From: Sequoia sempervirens
Taxonomy: Eukaryota; Streptophyta; Pinopsida; Cupressales; Cupressaceae
Assembly (NCBI GenBank): GCA_007258455.2
Contig: VDFB02252616.1
Location: 122,965,394-123,029,393, forward strand
Reading direction: 5' to 3'
DNA length: 64,000 nucleotides
Shown here: in pieces, positions 33,136 to 45,889 of the stretch
How the letters are laid out: each line of letters starts with the position of its first letter
Numbering within the stretch: the stretch's first letter is position 1
Program-made: the position numbers and the translations under genes
Notes under the pieces: model-generated
What the model was told of the DNA's origin: nothing
Databases searched by the model: none
Seen by the model: only the letters and a program-made list of their open reading frames with translations

Positions 33136-34486
33136 TGGTGCAAGGCACCATGTTCATCACTTTTAAAAATATGATTTAGTAAAATATTAAGTTAGTTTTT
33201 TGTGTTTTTAGTATAGAAGGAATTGAATAAGGCCATAATAGGCCATATTTTAATGTTTTGAGCTATTTGGGTGATTTGAGGTCCTCTTGTCAAAAGTTGA
33301 AAAACTTGTAAAAATTGCAATATTGTAAAAATGAAAAAATGCAAATTTGAGGGATACCAATAGTCATACAACTCAAATGTCAATTAAGGTCAATTGAGAA
33401 GGTTGGTTTTTATTTTGTGATGTTAAATAGTCCTCTCAAAATTTGAGGCAATGCTCTCATGTTCATCTTTTATTGATAAAGGCAAAAATAACTTTGTTTT
33501 TGTGTTATTTTTAGTGAATTTTCTTGTTATTAGGAACTATACAATTTTGTACGTGATCCATTAGTTGTGAATTGATCTGTAATTGTAAAGTGGTGTCTCT
33601 AGTTCATTTTTGTGGTGGTTTGATCAAATTCCATAGAATTTGGTGCATTTTAGAAGCTTTTCTTTGTAATCGAGTTTGTATAGTCAAGTTAAGGGTTTGT
33701 AGACATTTAAATGGACTAATGGCCCATTCCACCATCTGTAACTCTTGTATCTTGGTGGAATGGGACCAATATAGTATTATTAGATGTTTGAATGGTTTTT
33801 GAGAGCAAGGGAAGGCGATTGGTGGTGTTTAGAGTGTTTTCCTAGAGGAATTCTTATGAATTTTGGCTTAGCTTGAATGGCTAGAGGCTAGGGTTTGTGC
33901 AAAGGGCTCTAGGATTGGTCAAATAAGAGTGGAATGAGTTTTTGTAGGCATATGGAATGTGTTTGGAGCCCTAGTTATCAAATTGAAGGCTTGGGGGTAA
34001 TACTTTCATGAAACCCTCCTTGTTTCAAGTGTAGGAAAGCCTAGAATAGGGGTTTATTGGTTTGGCATTTAGATCAGTGTCTTGGAGGCTAAAAATTGAT
34101 GAAACTATGGTTTTGTGGGCTGGTGAAGGTCTTTCAACAAGAATTTTGGATTGGGAAAGTGTTTAGAGTTATGATGCTTTGGAAAAGTGACCCATTTGAG
34201 GTCTAGCACAACATAGCAGCAGCAGATTGGAGGATATGCTTCAAAGGAGTCACAATTTATCTTGAGATATATTTGTATTGGCTTAATGAGTGTCTAAAAA
34301 GTCCAACCTTTGGTGGGTTTGAGGAGTTTTGTGAAAGAAATGCTTAAATTACATGGTTTGGAATACTACTTGGAAGTGTGAGTGAATGATAAGTTTCAAT
34401 ACCAGATTTAAAATCTTGAGTTTGAAGATTGTTTGAAACTGACCTAATTGTGTTTTGTGAAGCTTTTTCCTCAATTATCTACATCA
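33136..34486 (+). repeat. 3' LTR of element C
   Basis: Matches 22109-23442. The terminal inverted repeat TGGTGC-aag-GCACCA (33136-33150) and the larger hairpin (33721-33767; stem GGCCCATTCCACCA / TGGTGGAATGGGACC) are both present, the latter better paired than in the 5' LTR. It ends ACATCA at 34486, then element A resumes. Confidence 0.92.
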
Positions 34487-35888
34487 GGGAATATATCATA
34501 GAAGGAGAGATAACAGAAAAGAGGTAAATTTAAATCACCAAGATCCTAGAATATGATGTGGACATTAGACCAACCAAGCTTGTTCGAGGAAGAGGTCTAT
34601 GTGAATACATTGCACACAAATCAAGTTCCAAGTTGAAAAATAGACCAATTAGGTCTACTCAAACCAATTCAAGTCTGATGAATCTTGGGTGGTTGATCGA
34701 ACATAGTATATGCAAAAGGGGTACTACCCAACCAACCTTCCATTCCATAAAAGGCAATATTACTAATTGCAAGGCACTAGGTATGTATTAATTAATGGTA
34801 TATTATTCAAAATAAATTATGATGGTGTATGGCTTCAATGTTTAGACAAGTTACAGGTGGAAAGAGCTCTCAATGAATTTCATCATAGTCTCGAGGGTGG
34901 AAATTTCTTTGCCAAGACTATCACTTTAAAGATAATGCAAGCAAGATATTATTGCCCTCTATGTTTTTCGAAGCACACCATTTGGTGCAAAAGTGTACCC
35001 AATGCCAATTTTTTGCTAGCAAAAGAAAGAATGTCACTTTTCCCCTAAGCCCGATTGTAACCGAGGAACCCTTTGCTCAATGGGTTTTGGATTTTATTGG
35101 AATATAAATCCTATTTCACAAGGTGGACAAAGGTTGTAGCCCTAAAGAATTCCATAGAGGTGGAAATTTTCAATTTCCTTGAAGAGCTAGTAACCAAATT
35201 TAGCATGCCCAAGACCATCATATCCAACAATTTCTGAGCTTTTTTTGGATCAAGGATGTCATATTTTTCTATCAGGCATGGGATTTTCCTTTAAACTTCA
35301 TTGAATTACTACCCACAAGGAAATTGGTTAGTAGAGTCAACCAACAAAAACCTAATTAGGTTAACCAAGCGTATTGGGTCGGAACGAAAAAGGGATTGGC
35401 ACAAGCATCTACGAGTTGCTCTATGGTCGGACTGGATTAATCCCAAGAAAATTTTGAAGACCTCCTCTTATGAATTGGTGTATGGATAAGCGATAATGTT
35501 ACCCATTTCCATAGAAATTCCTTCCTTACAATTACTGAAAGCCCTAGAAATTGAAGAAAGTGGTGGAATGGAGGTATGGCCAGCAGAACTCCTCAAACTA
35601 GAGGAAGATAGAGAAAAGGATTATGGAGCCATGATCAACCATCAACAAACAGTAAAGTGATTGTTCGATAAAAAGACTTCTAACCCATAAATCAAAGAGC
35701 AAAGCTTAGTACTAAAGTATGATGAACATACTGCAAAACCAGGGGAACACACAGAATTTGAAGCACTATAGAAGGGACCCTTCTGAATTAGCGTGTGCAA
35801 GGAAAAGAATTCATACGAACTTGAAGATATGGAAGGAAACACCTTAGATATACTAGAGAACAGTATTTATCTGAAGTTATTCCATTAA
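34487..35888 (+). pseudogene. Element A, segment 3: RNase H end and integrase
   Basis: The reading resumes with the typical RNase H end (ILEYDVDIRPTKLVRGRG, about 34545-34600), then the integrase zinc finger region (about 34830-34990; FHHSLEGGN, RYYCPLCF), the first Asp in QWVLDFIG (about 35080-35100) and a small deletion before YFTRWTKVVAL. The second Asp is changed (ISNNF), and the Glu is kept in WLVESTNKN (about 35325). The C-terminal part ends LYLKLFH-like before TAA near 35886. Stops and frameshifts are frequent. Together with 6045-8627 and 22032-22108 this makes one pol gene split by B and C. Confidence 0.9.
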
Positions 35889-37556
35889 AGGATGCAATTC
35901 TTTAAAAAAAATTAATAGTTATGTACCATATGTAAAAAAATTGTTGATAGATTTTAAATTTTGAGAATAAGCCATTTGAGAATAACACTGAAGAATCAAA
36001 AAGTTGTATTATATTATATTCATCAAAAAATTTACAATATAATGCAAGGCTTGAGGCTCATATTTAAACATGAGGCTCTCTCAAGCAAACCCAAAAAGAG
36101 TAGCAGAGCAAAAAGATGCAAAAATGACACAACGTGCAAAAAAAAGTAAAGAAAAGCCTCCATCAATTGTCTGGGAAGTCGAAAAGGGCTCATTATTAGG
36201 TTCTTCTTCTTCTTTTTATTCTTCTTTTTTATGTCAGGGAGAAAAAAGGGGCTGAACACACAACACACATGGGCTCCACATGACGCAGACCCAAGGCCTA
36301 CTCACCATGACTCTACACCATGAAGTTGAAGTGCTTCCTCCAAGTGAGTCCCAAAATACACTCCATGCCATACTCCCGCAATAAATAGGTGGCCATTGGT
36401 TGAGAAGAGCAGTGGTGCATCTCAAGGTCCATAGTGCAAAAGTCAGAAAGGAAGGGCAACCAGGGTACATCTATCTCAAAGTCCACATGCATGCGAAGAT
36501 CCATGGTGCTCGGGATACCAATGCCAAGGATTGCCACTTGCACTATCTCGCCAAGCCCTTCCATTAGTGAAGCATGAAACATCTAGTGGCACGGCTCAAT
36601 TATCATAGGCTTGGCCATGTTTAGGTCAAGCAATGAGGCCATGAAATGGGAAAGGACGTTACAATTGCTTCGAAGCTAGTTCTCATTGTTAATGAAGTCC
36701 TAGCCAACTACCCACTTGAATGCGACCATGGAAAGGTGGTTGTATTTCTTCACCAGGCACTTAATTCAATCACTATTGACCTCTCCCATGAAGCAATATT
36801 GTGGCCTCTGTGGGAGGAGCCAGATAGAAGGTCCCAAGCCAACAAAATTTTTGAAAGAGCAGTGAACTATGGTAGAATGGAAGACAATGGAAAGCTTGCT
36901 AAACTTAAGAAGCTATATTTTCAAATGAATATTGCATAAAGTGGAATAGTTGTATATAGAAAAGTGAAGTCGGTGAACCCAACCAATAGATGGTCTATTT
37001 TTGGTTGAACAGAAATGGGAAAATATCAAGGAAAAAAAGAGAAAGCTAGATAAATCATACGGAGGATCTGACAAAATGTCTTGAGAAATAAATTTGGGCA
37101 TTGGGAGTAAATGCTCTCGTATGCCCATTGTTGACATGTGTCCTTTGCCATCATCAGCACCAACCATCTTGTTAATAGGAAAATACATGGATTAACATGC
37201 TAAGCTTTAACAAATTAATGGTCATGCCTTTTCAAGGGTACCTTGCATCACTTTAGCACGTTTCACATAGCAAAAAGTGTGTTTTTCAATGCAATGAGTT
37301 TATTTGTAAGAGAGGCAGTAGAGAGAATGTACTAATTCCATTCTCACGGCATTTTTAGCATTCCCAAGGGATATGGGTCTCAAATCCACATGTATTACCT
37401 TGGTGGTAGCATTTAATGGACTAGCAGTAACAATGTAGCCTTAACTACATGTACAAGCAAGGAATTAATTGCACTCAAAAGTAGATTTTTCTAAAGAAGC
37501 AAAAGGAAAGTGTTCGTTTTCATTTAGGAAATTCTCTACAACTTCCTGATACAGCC
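35889..37556. other. Unassigned region downstream of element A integrase
   Basis: No polypurine tract or LTR start of A is clear. At 35942 the plus strand reads TGTTGATAGATT, the reverse complement of an LTR end of type ATCTATCAACA, and a minus-strand TATA-like sequence lies near 36054-36068; this may be a minus-strand LTR fragment. Between 36313 and 36939 both strands contain open stretches (for example plus 36646-36939, 97 codons) without recognisable motifs. The rest shows nothing. Confidence 0.35.
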
Positions 37557-40500
37557 ATGGTGGAGCCATCAACCTCTAGTAGAAAAGATGTAGTTTCAAA
37601 CAAAAGGCCTAGTTACATTGATATTTTTGGGCGCAACTCATTTGCTAATTCCCTAGCACAAGAGGAGTGGTCTTTTGAGTTCTGCAATCTGAAGGTGTTT
37701 CCTGATAGATGCATCCCAAGAGAGGTGGTGCAGGATATAGCTAATAATGTTTTCAACCCCAAGTTATCAGCAAACCCTAAAACTTTTAGGGAAGGCATGT
37801 TTCAAAGAATGGTGGAGCATGCACCGTCAAAGGGTTTTACATCTCGGATCTAGTATTATGGTCTCCCACAGTTTATAATACCTATTATACATCCATGCCC
37901 AGATTTGGTCGATGCATGTGCCAAAAGATTCAACAAAAGGATAGAAACCATTAAGGGAAGCAGGATCAAAGTATTTATTTCTTCCGAAGCCATATGGGAT
38001 ATGTTGTGCATCCCTACGACCTAGGGTGCTAAACATTTTGATGAACAAATGGAATTATTCAGGGAAGAAATGGATAGGGAAACAAATTTTTATGAGGATG
38101 ATGCAAAGAAATGACCGGACAGAGGTCATCTCCTCTTTCCTCTTTCATGCAAGCAATTCAAGAAGGACACACAATCTGTGTTCTCAATGTTGGACTAGGT
38201 TTTTGGCCTTGATAACGATGAGGAGGTCAATCCTTTTCAATTTGGCCTAGATTTCATGCTCAAGAGATAAAATAACCAAAGGTACTATGATTTTGCTAAG
38301 GTGATAGTTGGAAACATGTTAGACCAGTTGAAGAATTATAGTACTCAATCTAAATTTAGGTTTTCTTTCTTGGCTCATTTCGTTTTGCATTAGAATTCTC
38401 AGTGGCTAGAGAGGAATGTACTAGTGTCTAAGTTGGATGTAAGGGACTATCTCCAGCTAGTTTCTATGTGGACCCATATGCTTTCAAGAATAGGGGACTA
38501 TTACCGGTTTGTAGATCATTTTCTATGGCTAGTGCTTCAAGACCTATTACCAAGTCATATTGGTCGCTTTTCTCTTGAGGTCATATAATGGATGGAAGAT
38601 CCGCCAACCCCGATGGATTATTTCCTAGGCGAGGATTTTACATTTATCATATTTTACAATTTTTTCGGGGAGCCTTTTTGACTCCCCAAATTTGTAATAG
38701 ATAGAGTTTTTGCATTGGAGGCATGTTGTCAAGTAACCATTGTTGACAATATCTATGGCACCGAAAGAAAAAAAACAAAGATATATTCATTTCCCCTCTC
38801 AATTGCTAATAGTCAGGTAACATTAAATAATCAGAAGGTTGAGGGTGAGCTCACTAATCTATTGGCAGCCTTAGGCTTAGTTCTCATTTGTGACAAGTGG
38901 GACTACAACCTGATAAAGAACTACAGTTTGAAACATGAGAATTGGGAATATTTTGAGAGAAGGAGAAATCCAACTCAGGAGAGGCATGAGATATATATTG
39001 ATCTGGATTACATCCCACTCAAGCGACCAAAATGGCTAAATTTCTATGAGCCTCAAGAAAAGTATGAGGAACGTCCCGATAGGAAAACCCCTCAACACGC
39101 AGTTGAAGTGCAAGGGATGGTTGAAGAGGAAGAAGGAAGATTTCTAAAGATTTTGATAGGAGATGAGGTGCCCAAGTACCTTGTTTGGTAACTTTCAACC
39201 ACATGATGAGGATTTTGAGGAAATTTATGATTGAGAGGTTGAATCTGATAATAGAAATCCAAAGACCAGCCATGAGATTGATGAGAAACAAGTTCTATGT
39301 CGGGCTTCTCAGCCTCAAGAATCCAACAGTCGAAGAGACTCAAGGCGAAGGGATTCACAAGCTTCATCCTCCCCGAGTACCTAAAGTAAAGGGAAAAGGA
39401 CCTGAAGGTCCTCAAGAGGGTCCACTGCAGTTGTCAAAGGCCAAGTTGCAGAAGGACCTATTGCTAGAGGATCGGAACATACTAGTTTTAATTGTGCAAA
39501 GAGAATATAGGTCCAATATCTAGGTGCACTCGATGTGTCGGCCTGAGGGGAAAAAGAAGTGGAGTCTTCCCTACAAAATTTTCTAGCTACTATGGCTTAG
39601 GTAAGTTTTTCTCCCTCTCTTCTTCCTATTTCTACATCTTTGGTTGCTCCTCTGCCTCCTCCCATGGAAAGGAATCCTCCGTCCTTGGACCCTGGGTTGA
39701 TAATCCTTAATACACCCCTACCACTTTTAACAAATCTTCTGAAGTCACCCCAGATGTTGAATGAGCATCATCCGTTGCAGCCACTATTGATTCTTTAATC
39801 ACCTTTTCAAGGGCCCCCATTGAAATAGCTAAAACCTTCATGTTACCCATCACCCCTGACCCATTCACTTCAAGGAAGGCACCTCTCCTTCAGCCCATTT
39901 ATTTTTTTACCCTTATTGGTCTTTCTCCTTCCCAATCTCAATTTGGAATTCCACCTTTTTCCATGATAATGCTCCCTTTTTCATCCCTGCATGCTCATAC
40001 ATCTAAAATCTCCCCTTTTGTCACCCTTTTCAGACTCCCTCTCAGTGCTTCCATTGCAGCATAGAGTATTGATGTCCCTCATAATCTCCAAGGCCATTTT
40101 GATGCTACCAAGCAGGCCTGACAGAACAAAAAGTAGAAAATATTGTTAAAGAATGTCAGGTTGCCTGCCACCAAGAAGATTGAAGCTTGCTTCAATGAAG
40201 AGTGGAAATCTCTACTAATCACTACCATGAAGACACTTTTTTCCAAGCCCGAAGGACAGATGTAGATGGAGGATTACGACATCCATGCCATGGGTCTAGA
40301 TTTGAACAAAAGTTGTCTGCATGACAAATTAGTCCTGGCTAAGGCCACACAGAAGGTAGTATATGCGGACTACAAGAGGTTGGATAGAAATTTGAAGAAG
40401 CATGAGGAAAAGTTGGTAAATGTGAAGGAAACAGTGAGCAAGCTGCAGAATGAGATCCAAGCTAGAGACATTGAGATGGACCATGTAAGGAAAATTCAAG

Positions 40501-41489
40501 GTCAGCAAGGAGAAACATCTAAGTTGCTTATAGAAGCTCAAAATGAATAGGTTCAAATTTATGCTGAAATTGAAAATATGAAAAAGGAGTTGGATAGTGT
40601 TCGATCCCAAACTTTTGACGATCTTTGGAAGGCCCGGGAAGAAGAAGAGTCTAAATAGGAGATCAGAAGGTTGAGCTCAGAAATAAAAAATTCCCTCAGA
40701 GAAAGAAGTCAAATAGAGGAAAGCACAAGAGCAAGAGAGGCTCAGTTTAACTAGGAGCTAGCTGACACACGAAGGTTTGAAGCCCTCCCAATAATGAGGA
40801 AGCTAATATCCACACATTGGGAATGAATCATAGTTGTCATTTCCATTCTCGAGCCAAATTTACAATTCTTAAGAGATGTTCAGGAATTGAATGCTAAGGT
40901 CGGTCTGATGGCCAATCATTTTATGCAAAAATGCTCACCTCGAGTGGTAGAATTGCAAAGTTTCATTTCTAATTTGTGCATAGCCACTAATAAGGCCCTA
41001 AAGAGTGTGGGGATTCTTGATTAGAGGGTCACCTCTATCAAAGCTAACAAGATCATCAACTGTCACAAGGTAGCAGCAAAGTGCAAGGATTTCCAGTCAA
41101 CACCAAACAAATGGATCAATGAAATCAAGAAATATTTTGGTATCCTAGTTAACCGTGGGCTTCCCCCCCTTCTTTCACTAGATGGAGATGCGCTAACAAT
41201 TGAGTGCATAATGGATGTGATTTGACGCAAGCCTCAAAATTCTATAGAACTCCCAAGTTCAAGTGCAACACCCATGGCTAATGATTTTGATTACGATATT
41301 TTTCCTCTTTCTTGACTCTACTATCACCTTGGAGTGGTTTCTTCTAGATGGGGATTTGTCTCTTTCAAAGAATTTTTTGAGCTGGAGAAAGCATATAAGC
41401 AGATCTATATCCTAATCCTACCGACTGATGCAGATTGGGAGGCACAGCATTCCTTTTTCCTCAAACTCCAAGAATTATCAGAGACCTAG
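37557..41489 (+). pseudogene. Second orphan ~1,310-codon frame, downstream of element A integrase
   Basis: ATG 37557 (MVEPSTSSRKDVV) and TAG 41487-41489 are in the same frame, 1,310 codons apart, with about 15 stops and compensating frameshifts around 39190 and after about 39800. Order of parts: a helical N-terminal half (WSFEFCNLKVFPDRCIP, RFSFLAHFVLH, ENWEYFERRRNPTQERHEIY); a Ser/Pro-rich linker (about 39280-40060); a coiled coil (about 40266-40780; ERD- and KLQNE-type heptads); and a C-terminal helical part (about 40800-41489; SRWGFVSFKEFFELEKAYKQ). Length, order and a weak FxFSFLxxF match suggest the same family as 27403-31318. Its place after an integrase is that of an envelope-like gene, but there is no signal peptide or membrane segment. 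No family is recognised. Confidence 0.65.
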
Positions 41490-42950
41490 GTTCATGCCTC
41501 GGCAAGTAAAGACCCCCTGTGAGTCGCCAGAACTATGAAGTATTTTTTCCTTGATCATTTTGATTTTCTCCTTGTACAATTTTTTTCAGTTTCAGATGAG
41601 CTCGTGCTCAAGTAGAGTTATCAGAAAGGTGTGTGCAATGTGCCACGTGGTAGTTGCATAGTTTTCATTTTTCACCTTCCTTTTGGGAGAGAGTCGGGAC
41701 ATGTGCCAACTCATCAAAAAATTTCTCAAGGAGCTATATTCATGAGCTTGAAAGTTTTCACCTGTTCGACATATCATCTCTTCACTATAGGTAGATTACA
41801 CTTCTTATGAAGCAATATCTTTTGGGAGTTTGATGTAGCTTTTTGGCCTTAAGTGATATATTTTGGGATGGAAGCTTTGAGTTGGTATCCTTGGGTGATG
41901 TGATTGGTCAATTGGACCTTTTTCCAATCTTTTTTCTAGGATTTGATCATTTAAATACCTCTATCTTTGCTAAATATTTGAAAAACATTAATGTAGTAGT
42001 TGAGAATTGATGAGCACAAATTGTTGTGAACTAACTAAATATCTATGATCAGATCATGTGTTATCAAATTCCAACATCTAGCAGTAATTACTTTTGTGTT
42101 TTGGCAGCTATTTCCTCTTTCTGTAACTATGAAAGAGAGGGGGTGACAGATAAAAGGGTTGGATTCCAAGTTTTAATTTCCTTTGCTAAGGAAAAGTTTC
42201 TTTAGTTTTCTTAGGATATAGAACTACTTTTAGGAGTAAAAGTTTCAGAACTACTTTTCCCTAGCATGTTATATATTTTAAAGCTTAAACTATTTTTGAA
42301 TTGGCATCTGACCTCTATTTTAAAGTTCATTTCATATTTAAAGCATGAAATATTGAGGAGAAATCTTTGAGATTGTGCATGTATGGCCTTTATCAAGCTT
42401 TCTTTCTTTGTGCTTTCATTCTGAATGAAACACTGTGTCTTACAAGCTCAATTTGAATAGTTTAAGTGGTTGATTTCTATGTTGTATGCTTGTATAGTAG
42501 AATGATAACTTGTGAAAACTGGACTATGTCATTGGACTTCTCTATTTTTTTGAAGGGTTGTTTTTTTTATATTATGTTGTATTAGGAGGAAGAGTTTATG
42601 CAATTTTTGAATGTTTTTCTGTCACCCTTAGAAATATTTATGTTTGATCAGACCTTAATGAACACTTCCTATGGAAATATTTAAAATTTTGCACTATGCT
42701 TGTTGTTATCCTTTGATGTTTATTCTATTTTCAACAATGAGGGGTTGTGGCATTCTGTGTCTAATTATATCACTCATAGGAATGATTGGGTTTGAAATGT
42801 TGTAAAAGAATTGGCACATTTCCATTTTATGTTTTTTGTTTACATTTCCTTCTACCCTTTTCTCCAAACCCCAAAGAAGAGTTGTATTTCTATAAAAATC
42901 TTGGAGGTATTCAATGAGGCACAAATTGGTCCCCCACTCACTGAATTTCC
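41490..42950. other. Noncoding AT-rich region between orphan frame and element F
   Basis: T-rich on the plus strand. A TATA-like ATTTAAATACC lies near 41949-41960, some 460 bp after the orphan frame. It might be the rest of an LTR of element A, but I cannot align it to the E or D LTR by eye. No gene seen. Confidence 0.4.
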
Positions 42951-45872
42951 CATAATACTTTCAAAGAGGCACAAGCTTTGATGATCAACACTAACATTGG
43001 TTGCTATGTCACCTTTTGCTTCAACATTTCAAAACTTCTTTGTGCTCCAGATGTCCACTTAAAATCTTTCCTATCTCCTCTCATTGTTTTTTTCATGGGT
43101 GTGCAAATGCTACTAAAGCTCCTAATGAATTTCTAGTAGAAACTTGCTAGTAGATGAAATGATCTTACCTCCCCAATGTTTACTTGTGTAGGCCAATCAA
43201 AAATTGCTCTAACCTTCTCAGGTTCCATCTTCAATCCTTGAGAAAAAATGATAAAACCCAAATACACCAACTCTGTCTTCATAAAGCTACGCTTCTTGAT
43301 GTTTATCAACAAATTTTCCTCCCTCAGCCTCTATAATACTTGTTTGATGTGCCATAAATTTTCTTCCCTAGTCTTACTAAATATTAGAATATCATCCAAA
43401 TAATCAATAACAAACTTACCCAAAAAAAAATTAGTACCTCATTCATCAACCTCATGAAGGTGTTAGGTGCATTGGTCAATCCAAAAGGCATCACTAACCA
43501 CTCATAAAACCCTTCATTAGTCTTAAATGCAGTCTTCAATTTATCTCCTTCTTTGATTCTGATTTGGTGACATCCACTCTATTGGTCAATCTTTGTGAAA
43601 TACTTTGATCCACTCAAATAGTCCATAATGTCATCCATCCTTGGCAATGGGAATCTATACTTGACTGTGATCCTATTGATTGCTCTTAAATTTGTACACA
43701 TCCTCCACTCTCCATATTTCTTTAGTTCCAGTACAATAGGTACCGCGCATGGGTTTAAGCTCTCTCTAATCAATCCCTTCTTCAATAATTATTCTCTTTG
43801 TCAGTTCAGTTCCATATATCTACAGGTGTCATCATGTGTGCCACTTTGTTAGGAAAAATTTCTCCAGGTATTAGATCTATATGATGATTGATGCTCTGTA
43901 ATGGTGGTAATCCATCTGGTACATTCTCTGATATGATAGCCTAATAATTTGTTAATAGTTATATTTTTTTTTCTACAATGGATCTTCATCCTTTATTGTT
44001 GAATCCCTTATCTCCTAATTATTGCACTTCTTTGGAATCAATTCAAAACACATGTTCCCATGCTTCAATATTTCCATAAACTTCCTTCCATCTACCAAAC
44101 ATATTCTAGCAATGCCACAAACTTCTCTTTTTTTATCTTCTCCTAAAGGTATCAATATATTGCCATTTGAATTCATAGTATAGGTATTCTTTCTTCCATC
44201 ATGAATTTATTTCCTATAACATTTCCATGGCCTTCCTAATAATAAATGGCATGCATCTATGGTCATAATATCACACAACACTTCATCATTATATGATCCT
44301 ATATGAAATTTCACCAAACACTGCTCACTTACCAATATCTTATGTTCATCCTAAATCCATGTTATCATGTAGGGATTTAGATGTTTCAATATCTTCAATT
44401 TCAACTTGGTTCCCATCTCTTCTAAAACTAAATTATTGATACTACCGCTATCAATGATAACTTTACATACCTTTCCTCTTGATTGACACCTTATCTTGAA
44501 AAAATTCTTCCCTTTGGTGGCTCCTCACTCACTTCTTCATGCATCAAATATCTCCTCATTATTAATGACTCTCCCTTCTCTGGTTTCCCAACTAAATTAG
44601 GGGATCCAACAAGTTCTTCATCCACATAAGATGTTCTTCCAGTGTTCTTAGTCCTCTTGCTAGTGCTTCCCTCATGACATTCAAATGTTATGTGTCCCTC
44701 ATCTCCACACTTGAAACAAGTTCCTTTGAATGGTATCTTCTCAGATCTTCCTTCATCTCTAAACTATATCCATCATTGTGGTAGGGATAATGACCTCCTT
44801 TGTCACTGCAATAGAAATTTAAGTCCTCTCTTCCTCTACGGTATGAATTATTGTCCTCTTCACTGTGGTAGGGTTTTCCATCCTTGTTTTGTTCCACATA
44901 TGGTCTTCTCTCTATATTGTGATCTACCTCTTAGGGATCTTCCTCTTACACTTCTCATTATTTGCTCAAACTTCTTGTTCAACTTTTCCTCTATCTTCAA
45001 CACAAATTGGTATGCTTCCTCAACTATTGTCATCTTAACTAGGCTCAACTCTTCTTGGATTTTTGTTCTTAGTCCATTGATGTACCATGCAACCTTTTCC
45101 TTGCTTTCTTCACTATGTCCAGCTCTGATGATCATCTTTTAAAATTCCTCAGTATACTCCTTAACAAACTTCTCCTTTTTCCTCAAATTTTGTAATCTTT
45201 TCAACAATTCAAGCTCATAATGAGCAGGTATAAATTGATTCTTTAAATTTGTTACCATCCTATCCCACTTCATGATTTTCTCCTTTCCCCTTCTATACCT
45301 ATCCAATTCAGACTGTTTCTCCATGACATGTCGCTTTTAACTTAGTTTTTGCAAATCTCCTTTTTCTAGATCTTCAAAGGCTGCAACTTATTTTCGGTAT
45401 TTGCTTCCATATCATTGAAGATCAATCAGTAATTCCTTGAAGGTTTAAATTTCCACAATTTTGAATTTCAATTACTAGGTCTCTTCTGTCTTGGGAAACT
45501 AGCTTTTAACATCTTGCCCAGTATAGATTTCTTTGCTACAAGATTTATCTTTATTTTAATTTGTCAAATTTCATCATCTTTTTACCTCATGGTAACTGAC
45601 CTCTCCTTCCTATCTTCTAACCTCGGCATCTAACTAGACTCTCCAATTCCCTCATCACCTCAACATTTCATCCATTCATCCAAACATGTATAGGTGCTCT
45701 TCTTAGCGGCATCTCTCCCCTTGGATCCAATGCAACTGCCTCAATTTACCAATCTAGCTACAAGGTCTCAACTACCTCACAATCAACACTCCATTGAAAA
45801 CACTTGCAAGCTACCTCAAGTTAGCAATATATTCGCCACAAGGAATGCCTTCTCTCCCAAAGGACTCACAAA
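42951..45872 (-). pseudogene. Element F: minus-strand gypsy gag-protease-RT fragment
   Basis: Reading from right to left: gag (about 45330-44860; KWDRMVTNLKNQFIPAHYEL), a basic linker, a CCHC knuckle (CFKCGDEGHITFEC, about 44715-44674), protease (VIIDSGSINNLV near 44470-44435; LLLGRPW near 44235), the post-protease linker, RT ([49 protein letters not shown], about 43770-43440) and the RT-RNase H connection (FKWTSGAQRSFEMLKQKV, about 43055-43000). The sequence then decays; the rest of RNase H, integrase and the 3' LTR are not found. Stops abound. CCHC knuckle, DSG and LLLGRPW make it a relative of element C, probably a chromovirus lineage, though no chromodomain can be checked. Confidence 0.88.
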
Positions 45873-45887
45873 CTCACTTTGATACCA
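45873..45887 (-). promoter_or_regulatory. Primer binding site of element F (initiator-Met type)
   Basis: On the minus strand TGGTATCAAAGTGAG, two bases after the LTR end CTACATCA. It matches the initiator-Met primer site TGGTATCAGAGC at most of the first 12 positions. Confidence 0.8.
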
Positions 45888-45889
45888 CT

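Larger units (their letters stand above)
22109..34486 (+). mobile_element. Element C: gypsy element with gag-protease but no RT, carrying element D
   Basis: LTRs at 22109-23442 and 33136-34486 start TGGTGC and end CTACATCA. Flanks AGGAA (22104-22108) and GGGAA (34487-34491) form a 5-bp target duplication with one mismatch. The internal part has gag and protease only, and element D is inserted behind the protease. LTR divergence looks near 9 percent over ~250 bp by eye, so C seems older than B. Protease and gag resemble element F. Without RT, RNase H and integrase it would have depended on helper elements, unless these were lost after insertion. Confidence 0.9.

Noticed and set aside
36646..36939. 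97-codon plus-strand frame as a possible host exon
   Set aside because: No recognisable domain or splice context, and the opposite strand is equally open nearby. Kept only as part of an unassigned region.
41832..41839. TGATGTAG as a possible end of a missing F LTR
   Set aside because: Beyond eight bases the sequence does not match the F LTR end at 45890.
44690..45142. 150-codon plus-strand frame
   Set aside because: Antisense to gag and zinc knuckle of element F on the minus strand.
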